From Mesorhizobium kowhaii (GTDB taxonomy: Bacteria > Pseudomonadota > Alphaproteobacteria > Rhizobiales > Rhizobiaceae), in contig NZ_MZXV01000085.1 in NCBI RefSeq assembly GCF_003253745.1, positions 186,001-250,000 on the forward strand: 64,000 nt of DNA, read 5' to 3'. Positions within the stretch are counted from its first letter, which is position 1; each line of letters starts with the position of its first letter. The notes beneath the pieces are model-generated. The model saw only the letters and a list, made by a program, of their open reading frames with translations, made no database searches and was not told the DNA's origin. Of this stretch, positions 35,915-44,795 are shown in pieces. The position numbers were made by a program, and so were the translations under genes.

Positions 35915-37843
35915 TCAACTCGTATGGGCGACAACTTTGTCGACCGTTTCGGGGAAGAAGTCCGGCGCCGCGAGGCGTTTGCCGAACATCATGTCGTACT
36001 GCAGCAGGCGGAAATCGCGGATCGCCGGGTCGATCTCCTTCTGCCGCGCCCAATCGGGTGTGGCCTCGCCCGTCGGCGTCAGCAACAGGTTGCGGTCGAC
36101 AACGCGGTAGCGCTCGCGCATCTCACCCAGGAAGCCGGTATAGTAAGGGTGGGTGATGCCGGCGGTGGTAAGGATATGATAGGGCAGGAACGCCGGGCTC
36201 ACCGCGCCCAGGTTCTCGACCGGACCGGAGTGGTTCGACCAGATGACCAGCGGCGTCTGGTGATGGTCAAGTGCGGCTTCCGGCGTCGGTTCCTTGCGCG
36301 GCGCGACATTGTCTTTCAGGAAGCCGGTTTCGACATAGACCGGCCCCAGCGGCGGCAGATGGTCGCCGAAGAAGGCGATCACGGTGGGCCGGGAGCGTTT
36401 CTTCGCCCATTCGACAAGGCGTTCAAGGCCGCGGTCGGCGTCGGCTGAGCCCTCGGCGTAGCTGAGCAGCGATTCGCGCGCCCACTGGCTGATCGGTGCC
36501 TGCACCGTGTGTGTCGGATTGTAATAGCGGTTCGGCTCGTAGGGGCCGTGGTTTTGCAGGCTGACCGCAAAGAAAAACACCGGTTCATCGCTGGCGTCGG
36601 CCTCGCTGATGATCTCGTCGGTCATCGCCGCGTCGGATGCCAGCGGCCCGCGCTTTTGCAAGGGCGGCAACGTCTCTTCGGATTTGAAATCGTTGAAGCC
36701 GAAATCAGCATAGACCGCGCCACGGTTCCAAAACCAGTTGGTGCCAGGATGGATGGCGCGCGCCCGATAGCCCTGGCTCTTCAGGAAGGTTGCGAGCGAA
36801 GGCGTCGGCGTGCGCACATATTGCTGATAGGGGATGCTGCCGGCCGGCAGGAAGGCGTTGGAAAAGCCGGTCAGCGCCTCGAACTCGATGTTGGCGGTCA
36901 TGCCGCCGAATTCGGGCGAGAACATCGAGCCCGAGCGCAGCGCCCGCACGTTGGGGATCGGGTCGGGCGTGATGGTGACGCCCGGCAGCTTGGTCGGATC
37001 CCAGAAGGATTCGCTCATGACGATGATGATGTCGGGCTTCTCGGCCGGCACCGAGGCGGTCACATCGGTCCTGTCGATCGCCGCGATTGCCTTGTCGGAA
37101 TAGCCCGGCGGCGCCGAGACATGCGCCATCGGCACGTTGAGGGCGAAGGCCAGGGCAAAGCCGTTGGAGGCATAGTTTTCCTTCTGGTCCCACATGATCG
37201 GGATGATCTGCAGCCGGTCCCTGGTCCAGGAGAAGGTGGCATAGTCCATGATCGAAACGAAGAAGGCGAGCAGCGGCACCGCCAGCGTCAGCCGGGCAAG
37301 GCGGCCCTTGCGGCTGAGCGCTGGAACCTTGCGACGCCATAGCCGCCAGCCACAGACGAGCAACGACAGGCCGCCGACGATGCCGACGACCATGGCGAGC
37401 GCGGTCATCGGCCGGTCGCGCACCAGGAGCGGCAGCAGCGCGAAGATCTGGCGGGCATAGAGGAAATCGGTGGGATAGAGCGGATCGCCGAGATAATGCG
37501 ACTTCTGGTGGCCGACGAAGGCAAGGGAAAGCGTCAGCGGCGCGACGATCATCAGGCTCTGGTGGCTGCGGCCGAGCACGGCATCGAGGCCGATCAGGAT
37601 CAGCGCAAACACGACGATGGTGGTCCAGCCCGGCTTGAGCGGCTGCAGGAAGAAGGAAACCGTGCCGGCAAAGTCGCCGCGCACGATCAATTCGATGGCA
37701 AACACCAGGACCGCCGCGATTGCCAGGCTGATCAGCCCATAGCGCACAACCGGCCATCTCCTGCCCGGCAGATAGCCGGTGGACGGATCGTCTTCCAGGA
37801 ACTGTGGCGCGGGCTTGCCGGCGCGTTTCGAACTCTTTGCCAC
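35915..37843 (-). CDS. LTA synthase-like membrane phosphoglycerol transferase (sulfatase fold)
   Basis: 642 aa from a GTG at 37843 (GGGAAG upstream; a GTG at 37870 is an alternative). About five N-terminal helices (40-235) precede a periplasmic alkaline-phosphatase/sulfatase-fold domain. The metal/nucleophile motif is SESFWDPTKL, with Thr as the expected nucleophile, and later FFGDHLPP supplies metal ligands; LQNHGPYEP is also conserved. In Gram-negatives such enzymes (OpgB, CgmB) transfer phosphoglycerol to periplasmic glucans, a plausible role here. It is convergent with the TadG-like gene. Confidence 0.85.
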   Translation of the reverse strand: MAKSSKRAGKPAPQFLEDDPSTGYLPGRRWPVVRYGLISLAIAAVLVFAIELIVRGDFAGTVSFFLQPLKPGWTTIVVFALILIGLDAVLGRSHQSLMIVAPLTLSLAFVGHQKSHYLGDPLYPTDFLYARQIFALLPLLVRDRPMTALAMVVGIVGGLSLLVCGWRLWRRKVPALSRKGRLARLTLAVPLLAFFVSIMDYATFSWTRDRLQIIPIMWDQKENYASNGFALAFALNVPMAHVSAPPGYSDKAIAAIDRTDVTASVPAEKPDIIIVMSESFWDPTKLPGVTITPDPIPNVRALRSGSMFSPEFGGMTANIEFEALTGFSNAFLPAGSIPYQQYVRTPTPSLATFLKSQGYRARAIHPGTNWFWNRGAVYADFGFNDFKSEETLPPLQKRGPLASDAAMTDEIISEADASDEPVFFFAVSLQNHGPYEPNRYYNPTHTVQAPISQWARESLLSYAEGSADADRGLERLVEWAKKRSRPTVIAFFGDHLPPLGPVYVETGFLKDNVAPRKEPTPEAALDHHQTPLVIWSNHSGPVENLGAVSPAFLPYHILTTAGITHPYYTGFLGEMRERYRVVDRNLLLTPTGEATPDWARQKEIDPAIRDFRLLQYDMMFGKRLAAPDFFPETVDKVVAHTS

Positions 37844-38119
37844 TTTAACTTCCCACCCAGCGACAAACACGTCACTCGATTGTCATAGAATTGTCACGCA
37901 AAGCTAGCGCCTGTGGCGGAAATAAGAAGAGCCAGCAAACGATTCGTGAGCGGTTTTCATCAGGAGTGATCGCCAAAAAGCTTTTCGGAACAGGCACTCG
38001 GCCGGAGATGGTGCCGCCGGGCACGGTCAAACTGGGCTTGACTTGGCGGCCTGCCTTGCGTCACAGGCAAGAAAAACTCGACTATCAGGCAAGCAAAACC
38101 AGCCCTTGGGAGCCCTCGC
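37844..38119. other. Divergent intergenic region, LTA-synthase-like / fabD
   Basis: 276 bp holding the promoters of both genes. A -35-like TTGACT lies at 38038-38043. I see a partial GCCT/AGGC dyad downstream of it, but no certain operator. Confidence 0.35.
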
Positions 38120-39073
38120 ATGGCCGTTGCATTCACCTTTCCTGGACAAGGCAGCCAGGCTGTCGGCATGGGCAAGGATCTCGCCGATGCCTTTCCCGAG
38201 GCGCGCAGGATCTTCCAGGAGGTTGACGATGCGCTTGGCGAAAACCTGTCGAAGCTGATCTGGGAAGGACCGGAGGAGACGTTGACGCTGACCGCCAATG
38301 CGCAGCCGGCGCTGATGGCGGTGTCGCTGGCCGCGATCAGGGCGCTGGAATCGCGCGGCTTTGCGCTGAAGGACAAGGTCGCCTATGTCGCCGGCCATTC
38401 GCTGGGCGAGTATTCGGCGCTCGCGGCCGCCGGCTTCGTTTCGGTTGCCGATGCCGCCCGGCTGCTGCGCATCCGGGGCAATGCCATGCAGGCGGCGGTG
38501 CCGGCCGGCGAGGGCGCCATGGCGGCGATCATCGGGCTGGAACAGGCGGATGTCGAAGCCGCCTGCGCCGAGGCTGCCCAAGGGGCTGGCAAGGGCTCTG
38601 TCTGCCAAGTGGCGAACGACAATGGCGGCGGCCAGCTGGTCATTTCCGGCGCAAAAGCCGCAGTGGAACTGGCGGCGAGGCTTTGCACGGAAAAGGGCGC
38701 CAAGCGGGCGCTCATGCTGCAGGTTTCGGCGCCTTTCCACTCCGCACTGATGACGCCGGCGGCCGAGATCATGCGCGAGGCCCTGGCGAGCGTGGCGAAG
38801 GCCGCGCCGGTGGTTCCCATCGTCTCCAACGTCACCGTCACCCCGACCAATGACCCCGACGAGATCGCGCGACGTCTGGTCGAGCAGGTGATTGCCCGCG
38901 TGCGCTGGCGCGAGACAGTGGAATGGTTCGGCGCAAACGGCATCACCACGCTTTACGAGATCGGCGCCGGAAAGGTGCTTTCAGGCCTGGCGCGGCGCAT
39001 CAACCGCGACATCGCCACCGCGTCGGTCGGCTCCGCGGCTGATGTCGAGGCGGCATTGGCGACGCTTGCTTAA
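38120..39073 (+). CDS. fabD: Malonyl-CoA:ACP transacylase
   Basis: 317 aa. Loads malonate on ACP for fatty acid synthesis. It starts MAVAFTFPGQGSQAVGMG, with the family motif FPGQGSQ; the nucleophile is Ser94 in GHSLGEYSALAA; the later QVSAPFHSALM carries the catalytic His. First gene of fabD-fabG-acpP-fabF. It is followed after 60 bp by fabG. Confidence 0.97.
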   Translation: MAVAFTFPGQGSQAVGMGKDLADAFPEARRIFQEVDDALGENLSKLIWEGPEETLTLTANAQPALMAVSLAAIRALESRGFALKDKVAYVAGHSLGEYSALAAAGFVSVADAARLLRIRGNAMQAAVPAGEGAMAAIIGLEQADVEAACAEAAQGAGKGSVCQVANDNGGGQLVISGAKAAVELAARLCTEKGAKRALMLQVSAPFHSALMTPAAEIMREALASVAKAAPVVPIVSNVTVTPTNDPDEIARRLVEQVIARVRWRETVEWFGANGITTLYEIGAGKVLSGLARRINRDIATASVGSAADVEAALATLA

Positions 39074-39133
39074 TCGAATGCCATTTGACCCCACCCGTGC
39101 GAAGGGTGTTCTCTTCTCAATCAGGAGACAAAA

Positions 39134-39871
39134 ATGTTCGAATTGACTGGCCGCAAGGCACTCGTCACCGGCGCATCGGGGGGCATTGGCGAGGCGATCG
39201 CCAGGGTGCTGCATGCGCAAGGCGCCATCGTCGGCTTGCATGGCACCCGCGTCGAGAAACTGGAGACGCTGGCCGCCGAACTTGGCGACCGGGTCAAGCT
39301 GTTCCCGGCCAACCTGTCGAACCGCGACGAGGTCAAGGCGCTCGGCCAGAAGGCGGAGGCCGATCTCGAAGGTGTCGACATCCTGGTCAACAATGCCGGC
39401 ATCACCAAGGACGGGCTGTTCGTGCGCATGTCCGACGCCGACTGGGACACCGTGCTCGAGGTCAACCTGACCGCTGTGTTCAGGCTGACCCGCGAACTCA
39501 CCCACCCGATGATGCGCCGCCGCCACGGCCGCATCATCAACATCACCTCGGTGGTCGGCGTCACCGGCAATCCCGGCCAGACCAACTACTGCGCCTCCAA
39601 GGCCGGCATGATCGGCTTTTCCAAATCGCTGGCGCAGGAGATTGCCACCCGCAACATCACCGTCAACTGCGTCGCCCCGGGCTTCATCGAATCGGCGATG
39701 ACCGGCAAGCTCAACGACAAGCAGAAGGAGGCGATCATGGCGGCGATCCCGACGCGCCGCATGGGCACCAGCGCTGAAGTCGCATCCGCCGTCGCCTATC
39801 TCGCCTCCAACGAAGCCGGCTACGTCACCGGCCAGACCATCCATGTGAATGGCGGCATGGCGATGATCTGA
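39134..39871 (+). CDS. fabG: 3-oxoacyl-ACP reductase
   Basis: 245 aa SDR. TGASGGIGEAIA cofactor loop, NNAGITKDGLF, Ser in NITSVVG, Tyr/Lys in YCASKAG, and the C-terminal GQTIHVNGGMAMI, all diagnostic of FabG. NADPH-dependent reduction of beta-ketoacyl-ACP. Translated after a clear AGGAGA RBS. Confidence 0.97.
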   Translation: MFELTGRKALVTGASGGIGEAIARVLHAQGAIVGLHGTRVEKLETLAAELGDRVKLFPANLSNRDEVKALGQKAEADLEGVDILVNNAGITKDGLFVRMSDADWDTVLEVNLTAVFRLTRELTHPMMRRRHGRIINITSVVGVTGNPGQTNYCASKAGMIGFSKSLAQEIATRNITVNCVAPGFIESAMTGKLNDKQKEAIMAAIPTRRMGTSAEVASAVAYLASNEAGYVTGQTIHVNGGMAMI

Positions 39872-40083
39872 ACGAGGTCCAGCGGAGTTGTTGCCGGCTT
39901 GTGAAAAGAGACCATTTCGGCTTGGACCTCAGCTATTTTTCGTGTAATGCGGCCCGCAACCCGGCGGTTCGGGCAAAAACCGGTCCGTAGCCGTTGCGTT
40001 TCCGGCAGGACCATCTTTCAGCTTGATTAGCGGCATTCTGCCCGCTAACGAAGACAGACAAACAAAAGACGAGGATGCCCCAA

Positions 40084-40320
40084 ATGAGTGACACCGCAGA
40101 GCGCGTCAAGAAGATCGTCATCGAGCACCTTGGCGTCGATGCCGACAAAGTGACGGAGCAGGCGAGCTTCATCGATGATCTGGGCGCCGACAGCCTCGAC
40201 ACGGTCGAACTCGTGATGGCGTTCGAAGAAGAATTCGGCGTCGAGATTCCCGACGATGCGGCCGAGACCATCCTGACCGTCGGCGATGCGGTCAAGTACA
40301 TCGACAAGGCATCGGCCTGA
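40084..40320 (+). CDS. acpP: Acyl carrier protein
   Basis: 78 aa. Acidic four-helix protein; phosphopantetheine is attached to Ser37 in GADSLDTVEL. The ATG at 40084 has GAGG at 40071-40074; the ATG at 40075 is too close to that RBS, so the longer form is unlikely. The 212-bp upstream gap suggests an extra promoter for the abundant ACP mRNA. Confidence 0.97.
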   Translation: MSDTAERVKKIVIEHLGVDADKVTEQASFIDDLGADSLDTVELVMAFEEEFGVEIPDDAAETILTVGDAVKYIDKASA

Positions 40321-40354
40321 CGCTTTCCGCAGTCATCACCGGGGAGAACCTGCG

Positions 40355-41617
40355 ATGAGGCGTGTCGTCGTCACGGGCCTTGGGTTGCTGTCGCCGTTCG
40401 GCATGGGCTTCGAGCACAGCTGGAAGGAACTTCTGACCGGCCGCAGCGCTGCCAAACGTATCACCGAGTTCGAGGTGGAGGATCTTGCCTGCAAGATCGC
40501 CCACGTCATTCCGCGTGGTGACGGCAGCAATGCCACCTTCAATCCCGAGGCCGTGCTCGAGCCGAAGGAATTGCGCAAGATCGGCGACTTCATCCTGTAC
40601 GGGATTGCCGCCGCCGACGAGGCGCTGAAGGATTCCGGCTGGGAACCCAAGACCCATACCGAGCAGTGCGCCACGGGCGTGCTGATCGGCTCCGGTATCG
40701 GCGGCATCGAAGGCATCGCCGAGAATGCGATGATCCTCAAGGAACGCGGCCCGCGCCGCATCAGCCCTTTCTTGATCCCAGGCCAGATCATCAATCTCGT
40801 CTCCGGGCAGGTCTCGATCCGGCACGGGCTGAAAGGCCCGAACCACGCCGTCGTCACGGCCTGTTCGACCGGTGCGCACGCCATTGGCGACGCTGCCCGG
40901 CTGATCATGTGGGGCGATGCCGACGTGATGGTCGCCGGTGGCGCCGAAGCGCCGGTGACGCGGCTGTCGATCGCCGGCTTCGCCGCATGCCGGGCGCTGT
41001 CGACCGATCGCAACGATGCGCCGCAAACGGCGTCGCGCCCCTATGACCGCGACCGCGACGGCTTCGTCATGGGCGAGGGCGCCGGCGTCGTCGTGCTTGA
41101 AGAGCTCGAACATGCCAAGGCGCGCGGCGCCAAGATTTACGCGGAGGTGACCGGTTACGGCCTCACCGGCGACGCCTATCATATCACCGCGCCCGCCGAA
41201 GACGGCGATGGCGCCTTCCGCTGCATGACGGCGGCGTTGAACCGGGCCAAGCTGACGCCTGCCGATGTCGACTACATCAACGCGCACGGCACCTCGACCA
41301 TGGCCGACACGATCGAGCTCGGCGCCGTCGAGCGGCTTGTCGGCAATGCCGCATCGAAGATTTCGATGTCGTCGACCAAGTCGTCGATCGGCCATCTGCT
41401 GGGGGCGGCGGGTGCCGCCGAAGCGATCTTTTCGATCCTCGCTATCAGAGACAATGTCGCGCCGGCGACCATCAACCTCGACAACCCGGAGCGCGAGACC
41501 GCGATCGACCTGGTGCCCCACAAGCCGCGCGCCCGCCAGATCGACGTTGCGCTGTCCAATTCCTTCGGCTTTGGCGGCACCAACGCTTCGCTCGTCTTCC
41601 AGCGCTACAATGGCTGA
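40355..41617 (+). CDS. fabF: 3-oxoacyl-ACP synthase II
   Basis: 420 aa from the ATG at 40355 (GGGGAGAA upstream). Condensing enzyme with the catalytic triad Cys170 (TACSTGAHAIG), His311 (NAHGTSTMADT) and His347 (SIGHLLGAAGAAE). FGFGGTNASLVF at the C-terminus is the usual Gly-rich loop. It elongates acyl-ACP, including the temperature-regulated cis-vaccenate step. Confidence 0.97.
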   Translation: MRRVVVTGLGLLSPFGMGFEHSWKELLTGRSAAKRITEFEVEDLACKIAHVIPRGDGSNATFNPEAVLEPKELRKIGDFILYGIAAADEALKDSGWEPKTHTEQCATGVLIGSGIGGIEGIAENAMILKERGPRRISPFLIPGQIINLVSGQVSIRHGLKGPNHAVVTACSTGAHAIGDAARLIMWGDADVMVAGGAEAPVTRLSIAGFAACRALSTDRNDAPQTASRPYDRDRDGFVMGEGAGVVVLEELEHAKARGAKIYAEVTGYGLTGDAYHITAPAEDGDGAFRCMTAALNRAKLTPADVDYINAHGTSTMADTIELGAVERLVGNAASKISMSSTKSSIGHLLGAAGAAEAIFSILAIRDNVAPATINLDNPERETAIDLVPHKPRARQIDVALSNSFGFGGTNASLVFQRYNG

Positions 41618-41719
41618 CCGTCCCACTACCGGGCGACGCTTCGGCATGTCGTCAATTTTGCCATATTCGCCCCTACCCTGCCGCAGGGGATTCGTTGAGC
41701 GATCAAACGGTAGGGCGAA

Positions 41720-42952
41720 ATGAACACAGATCCGGCGGGCAACGGAGAATTCGGGCAGCGTCCGGCATCGGGTCCGATCGTGCCGAAGACGGCGAGCGAG
41801 GCCTTGCGGCCGGAAGCCGGCACACCGCCGCCGAAGCGCTCGCGTGCGTCGCGCAGCCAGGTCGTCGTGTTCATGAACTTCGTCATCTCTTTGGTGATGC
41901 TGATGGTTCTGGCGGCGGGCGTCGCGCTGTATTTTGGCAAGCAGGAATTCACCGAAGCTGGCCCCTCGGCCAATGGCGACACCTTCCTGGTCAAGCCGAA
42001 CACCGGCGTCCAGGATATTGCCGAACAGCTCGAACGACGCGGACTGATCAGCGACGCCCGGGTTTTCCGCCTTGGCGTGCGCGCCTTCGGCAATGATTCG
42101 GCGCTGAAGGCCGGCGAGTACGAGATCAAGCCCAGAGCTTCGATGCGCGACATCATGGAGCTTTTGAAGAGTGGCAAGTCGGTGATGTATTCGCTGACCG
42201 TTCCGGAAGGGCTGACGGTCGAGCAGGCGCTGCAGCGCATCGCCGACGAGCCTGCCTTGAGCGGCGATATGCCGGCGACCACTCCCCCCGAGGGCAGCCT
42301 TGCCACCGACACGCTGCGCTTCACGCGCGGTGCGACGCGCCAGCAGATGGTCGACAAGCTGCTGGCGGATCAGAAGAAGCTGGTCGAGGATGTCTGGCAG
42401 CGGCGCGCGCCGGACCTGCCGCTGGCCAATGTCGAAGAGTTCGTCACGCTGGCCTCGATCGTCGAGAAGGAAACGGGCAAGGGTGACGAGCGTTCACGCG
42501 TTGCCGCCGTCTTCCTGAACCGGCTGGCCAAGGGCATGCGCCTGCAATCCGACCCAACCATCATCTACGGTCTGTTCGGCGGCAAGGGCAAGCCGGCGGA
42601 CCGGCCGATCTACCAGTCGGACATCCAGAAGCAGACGGCCTACAACACCTATGTGATCAACGGCCTGCCGCCGACGCCAATCGCCAATCCGGGTCGAGCA
42701 GCACTGGAGGCAGTGGCCAATCCGTCGAAGACCGACGATCTCTACTTCGTCGCCGATGGTACTGGCGGGCATGTCTTTGCCGCGACGCTGGAAGAGCACA
42801 ATGAGAACGTCGCCCGCTATCGCGCGCTGCAGAAGAAGCAGGCCGATGACGCCGCCAAGGCAGCCAATACCACCGGCACTGGCGACAGCAATGCCGACAA
42901 GCCGGCTGACGTTGGCGACGACAGCGGCGGCGGTGATGCGGGCGCCCAGTAG
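41720..42952 (+). CDS. mltG: Endolytic peptidoglycan transglycosylase MltG (YceG family)
   Basis: 410 aa. Cytoplasmic N-terminus, one transmembrane helix (about 50-72), LysM-like subdomain, and the catalytic domain with Glu in LASIVEKETG and the YceG signature LQSDPTIIYGL. It cleaves nascent glycan strands in the periplasm. A C-terminal Asp/Ala/Gly-rich tail (about 375-410) is low complexity. Position after fabF and before yicC-gmk is the standard proteobacterial neighbourhood. Confidence 0.95.
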   Translation: MNTDPAGNGEFGQRPASGPIVPKTASEALRPEAGTPPPKRSRASRSQVVVFMNFVISLVMLMVLAAGVALYFGKQEFTEAGPSANGDTFLVKPNTGVQDIAEQLERRGLISDARVFRLGVRAFGNDSALKAGEYEIKPRASMRDIMELLKSGKSVMYSLTVPEGLTVEQALQRIADEPALSGDMPATTPPEGSLATDTLRFTRGATRQQMVDKLLADQKKLVEDVWQRRAPDLPLANVEEFVTLASIVEKETGKGDERSRVAAVFLNRLAKGMRLQSDPTIIYGLFGGKGKPADRPIYQSDIQKQTAYNTYVINGLPPTPIANPGRAALEAVANPSKTDDLYFVADGTGGHVFAATLEEHNENVARYRALQKKQADDAAKAANTTGTGDSNADKPADVGDDSGGGDAGAQ

Positions 42953-43000
42953 GACGAAGAAAGGCGTTGCCCACAAGGCGGCGTCCTGACATTTGGAAGA

Positions 43001-43045
43001 GCGCCGCGCGTCCGATTTCGACGCGCCTGCGGCGCAGTCATTTTT
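43001..43045 (+). terminator. Possible terminator after mltG
   Basis: Nested inverted repeat: GCGCCGC (43001-43007) with GCGGCGC (43029-43035), inner GCGTC with GACGC, followed by AGTCATTTTT. The T-run starts a few bases late, so strength is uncertain. Confidence 0.5.
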
Positions 43046-43050
43046 AAGCC

Positions 43051-43091
43051 GCACGTGCTCTTCTCCGGAAAACCGGTTCGGAGTGATGTGC
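43051..43091. repeat. Degenerate RIME-like repeat (copy 4)
   Basis: GCAC and GTGC arms flank CTCCGGAAAACCGG and CGGAGTG. It keeps the AAAACCGG core of copies 1-3 but has lost the CACTTTTGGG half. It ends about 20 bp before the yicC start. Confidence 0.45.
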
Positions 43092-43109
43092 CAGGGACTT
43101 GTGGGCGAT

Positions 43110-44000
43110 ATGAATTTGCAGAGCATGACCGGTTTTGCACGTGCCGTCGCCGAGCATGAAGGCACCGCGATCGCCTGGGAGGTCAAGTCCGTCAACGGCA
43201 AGAGCGTCGAGGTGCGGCTGCGATTGCCGCAAGGCTTCGAGCGGCTGGAACCGGCCGTCAGGCAGACGCTTCAGAAGCGTTTTGCGCGCGGTAATTTCCA
43301 GGCGACGCTGACCATTGGCCGAGCCGCCGGCGCGCAGGCGCAGCCAGTCGTCAACGAAGTTTTTCTGAAGGATCTGGCGGGGCTCGCCAAGCGGTTGCAG
43401 GAGCAGTTCGGTGTTGCCCCCGCGACAGCCGACGGATTGCTTTCGCTGCGCGGCGTGCTCGATATTCCCGAAACGGTCGAAACCGAAGAGGTGCGCGCCG
43501 CGCTCGACATCGCGATCACGGCCGCGCTCGAGGTGGCCCTCAAAGGACTGGAACAGGCGCGGCAGGGCGAAGGTGCCGCACTGGCTCTGCTGCTGGCGGG
43601 CCATATCGACGCAATCGAGGCGCTGACGCTGCGAGCCGAGGCGGATCCGTCGCGCGAGACAGCGGCGATCCGCGAACGCCTCGCCGAGCAGGTCAGGCTG
43701 CTGATGGACGCTTCCGCCAACCTGGACGCAAGCCGGCTGCATATGGAGGCGGCTTTCCTGGCAACCAAAGCCGATATTCGCGAAGAGATCGACCGCCTGA
43801 ATACGCATGTCGCATCTGGTCGGGCGCTGCTTGAGGGCGGCGGCGCGGTCGGCCGCAAGCTCGATTTTCTGGCACAGGAATTTAACCGCGAATCGAATAC
43901 GCTGTGCTCGAAGTCGAACGCCGCTACGGTCACCGCGATCGGGCTGGAGCTGAAGGCCGTGGTCGACCAGTTTCGTGAACAGATCCAGAATCTGGAGTAG
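43110..44000 (+). CDS. YicC/YloC-family endoribonuclease
   Basis: 296 aa from the ATG at 43110 (MNLQSMTGFARA); the frame upstream is the repeat region. YicC proteins are Mn-dependent endoribonucleases affecting small RNAs. The C-terminal DUF1732 segment (REEIDRLNTHV, LDFLAQEFNRESNTLCSKS) is well conserved. It sits three bases before gmk, a widely conserved pair. Confidence 0.93.
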   Translation: MNLQSMTGFARAVAEHEGTAIAWEVKSVNGKSVEVRLRLPQGFERLEPAVRQTLQKRFARGNFQATLTIGRAAGAQAQPVVNEVFLKDLAGLAKRLQEQFGVAPATADGLLSLRGVLDIPETVETEEVRAALDIAITAALEVALKGLEQARQGEGAALALLLAGHIDAIEALTLRAEADPSRETAAIRERLAEQVRLLMDASANLDASRLHMEAAFLATKADIREEIDRLNTHVASGRALLEGGGAVGRKLDFLAQEFNRESNTLCSKSNAATVTAIGLELKAVVDQFREQIQNLE

Positions 44001-44003
44001 CCA

Positions 44004-44660
44004 ATGGTTGCCAAGGATTTAGGGTCCCGCATTCGCCGCCGGGGCCTGATGCTCGTCCTGTCGTCGCCATCCGGCGCCGGCAAGTCGACGATCGCGCGCA
44101 ACCTTCTGGAAAGCGATTCCAGCCTCGAACTGTCGGTCTCGGTCACCACCAGACCGCGCCGCGGCAGCGAGATCGAGGGTGTTCACTATCATTTCCGGAC
44201 GATGCGCGATTTCGAGCGGCTGCGCGATTCCGATGCGCTGCTGGAATGGGCCGAAGTGCACGGCAATTGCTACGCGACACCGCGCGAGCCGGCCGAACTG
44301 GCGCTGGCTCAAGGGCGCGACATGCTGTTCGACATCGACTGGCAAGGCGCACAGCAGCTCAAGGAGAAGATGCGCGCCGACATTGTCTCGATCTTCATCC
44401 TGCCGCCGTCGATGAAGGAATTGAAGGCGCGGCTGAAGCGTCGCGCCGAAGACCAGGAGGCGGTGATCGAGACGCGGCTGAAAAACGCCCGCAACGAGAT
44501 CGAGCACTGGAAGGAATATGATTTCGTCATCATCAATGACGACCTCGACCGCGCCTTCGCCGAAGTGCGCGGCATCGTCGTCGCGGAGCGGCTAAGACGC
44601 GATCGTCGGCCGGGCCTGTTCGATTTCGTCTCTGGACTGTTGGACGAGAAGACGAGCTGA
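44004..44660 (+). CDS. gmk: Guanylate kinase
   Basis: 218 aa. GMP + ATP to GDP + ADP. P-loop SPSGAGKST (about 21-29), GMP-binding SVSVTTRPRRGSEIEGVHYHF, and LFDIDWQGAQQLK. The RBS (GGAG) lies in the last codons of yicC, so the two are translationally linked. Confidence 0.97.
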   Translation: MVAKDLGSRIRRRGLMLVLSSPSGAGKSTIARNLLESDSSLELSVSVTTRPRRGSEIEGVHYHFRTMRDFERLRDSDALLEWAEVHGNCYATPREPAELALAQGRDMLFDIDWQGAQQLKEKMRADIVSIFILPPSMKELKARLKRRAEDQEAVIETRLKNARNEIEHWKEYDFVIINDDLDRAFAEVRGIVVAERLRRDRRPGLFDFVSGLLDEKTS

Positions 44661-44669
44661 TGCTTCTTC

Positions 44670-44791
44670 CTTCTCCCCGTTCACGGGAGAAGGTGGCCCG
44701 AAGGGCCGGATGAGGGGCGGGAGCAATCATTTCAAGGTTCGTGCTGCCCCCCATCTGCCTGCCGGCATCTTCTTCCGTAAACGGGGAGAAG
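44670..44791. repeat. Palindromic intergenic repeat between gmk and rsmA
   Basis: CTTCTCCCCGTT (44670-44681) pairs with AACGGGGAGAAG (44780-44791); a second local hairpin, CTTCTCCCCGT/ACGGGAGAAG, closes the left part, and GGCCCGAAGGGCC follows. The motif family (CCTTCTCCCCG...GGATGAGGGG) is common in rhizobial and Brucella intergenic DNA. It separates two convergent genes and may terminate both. Confidence 0.75.
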
Positions 44792-44795
44792 AAAG

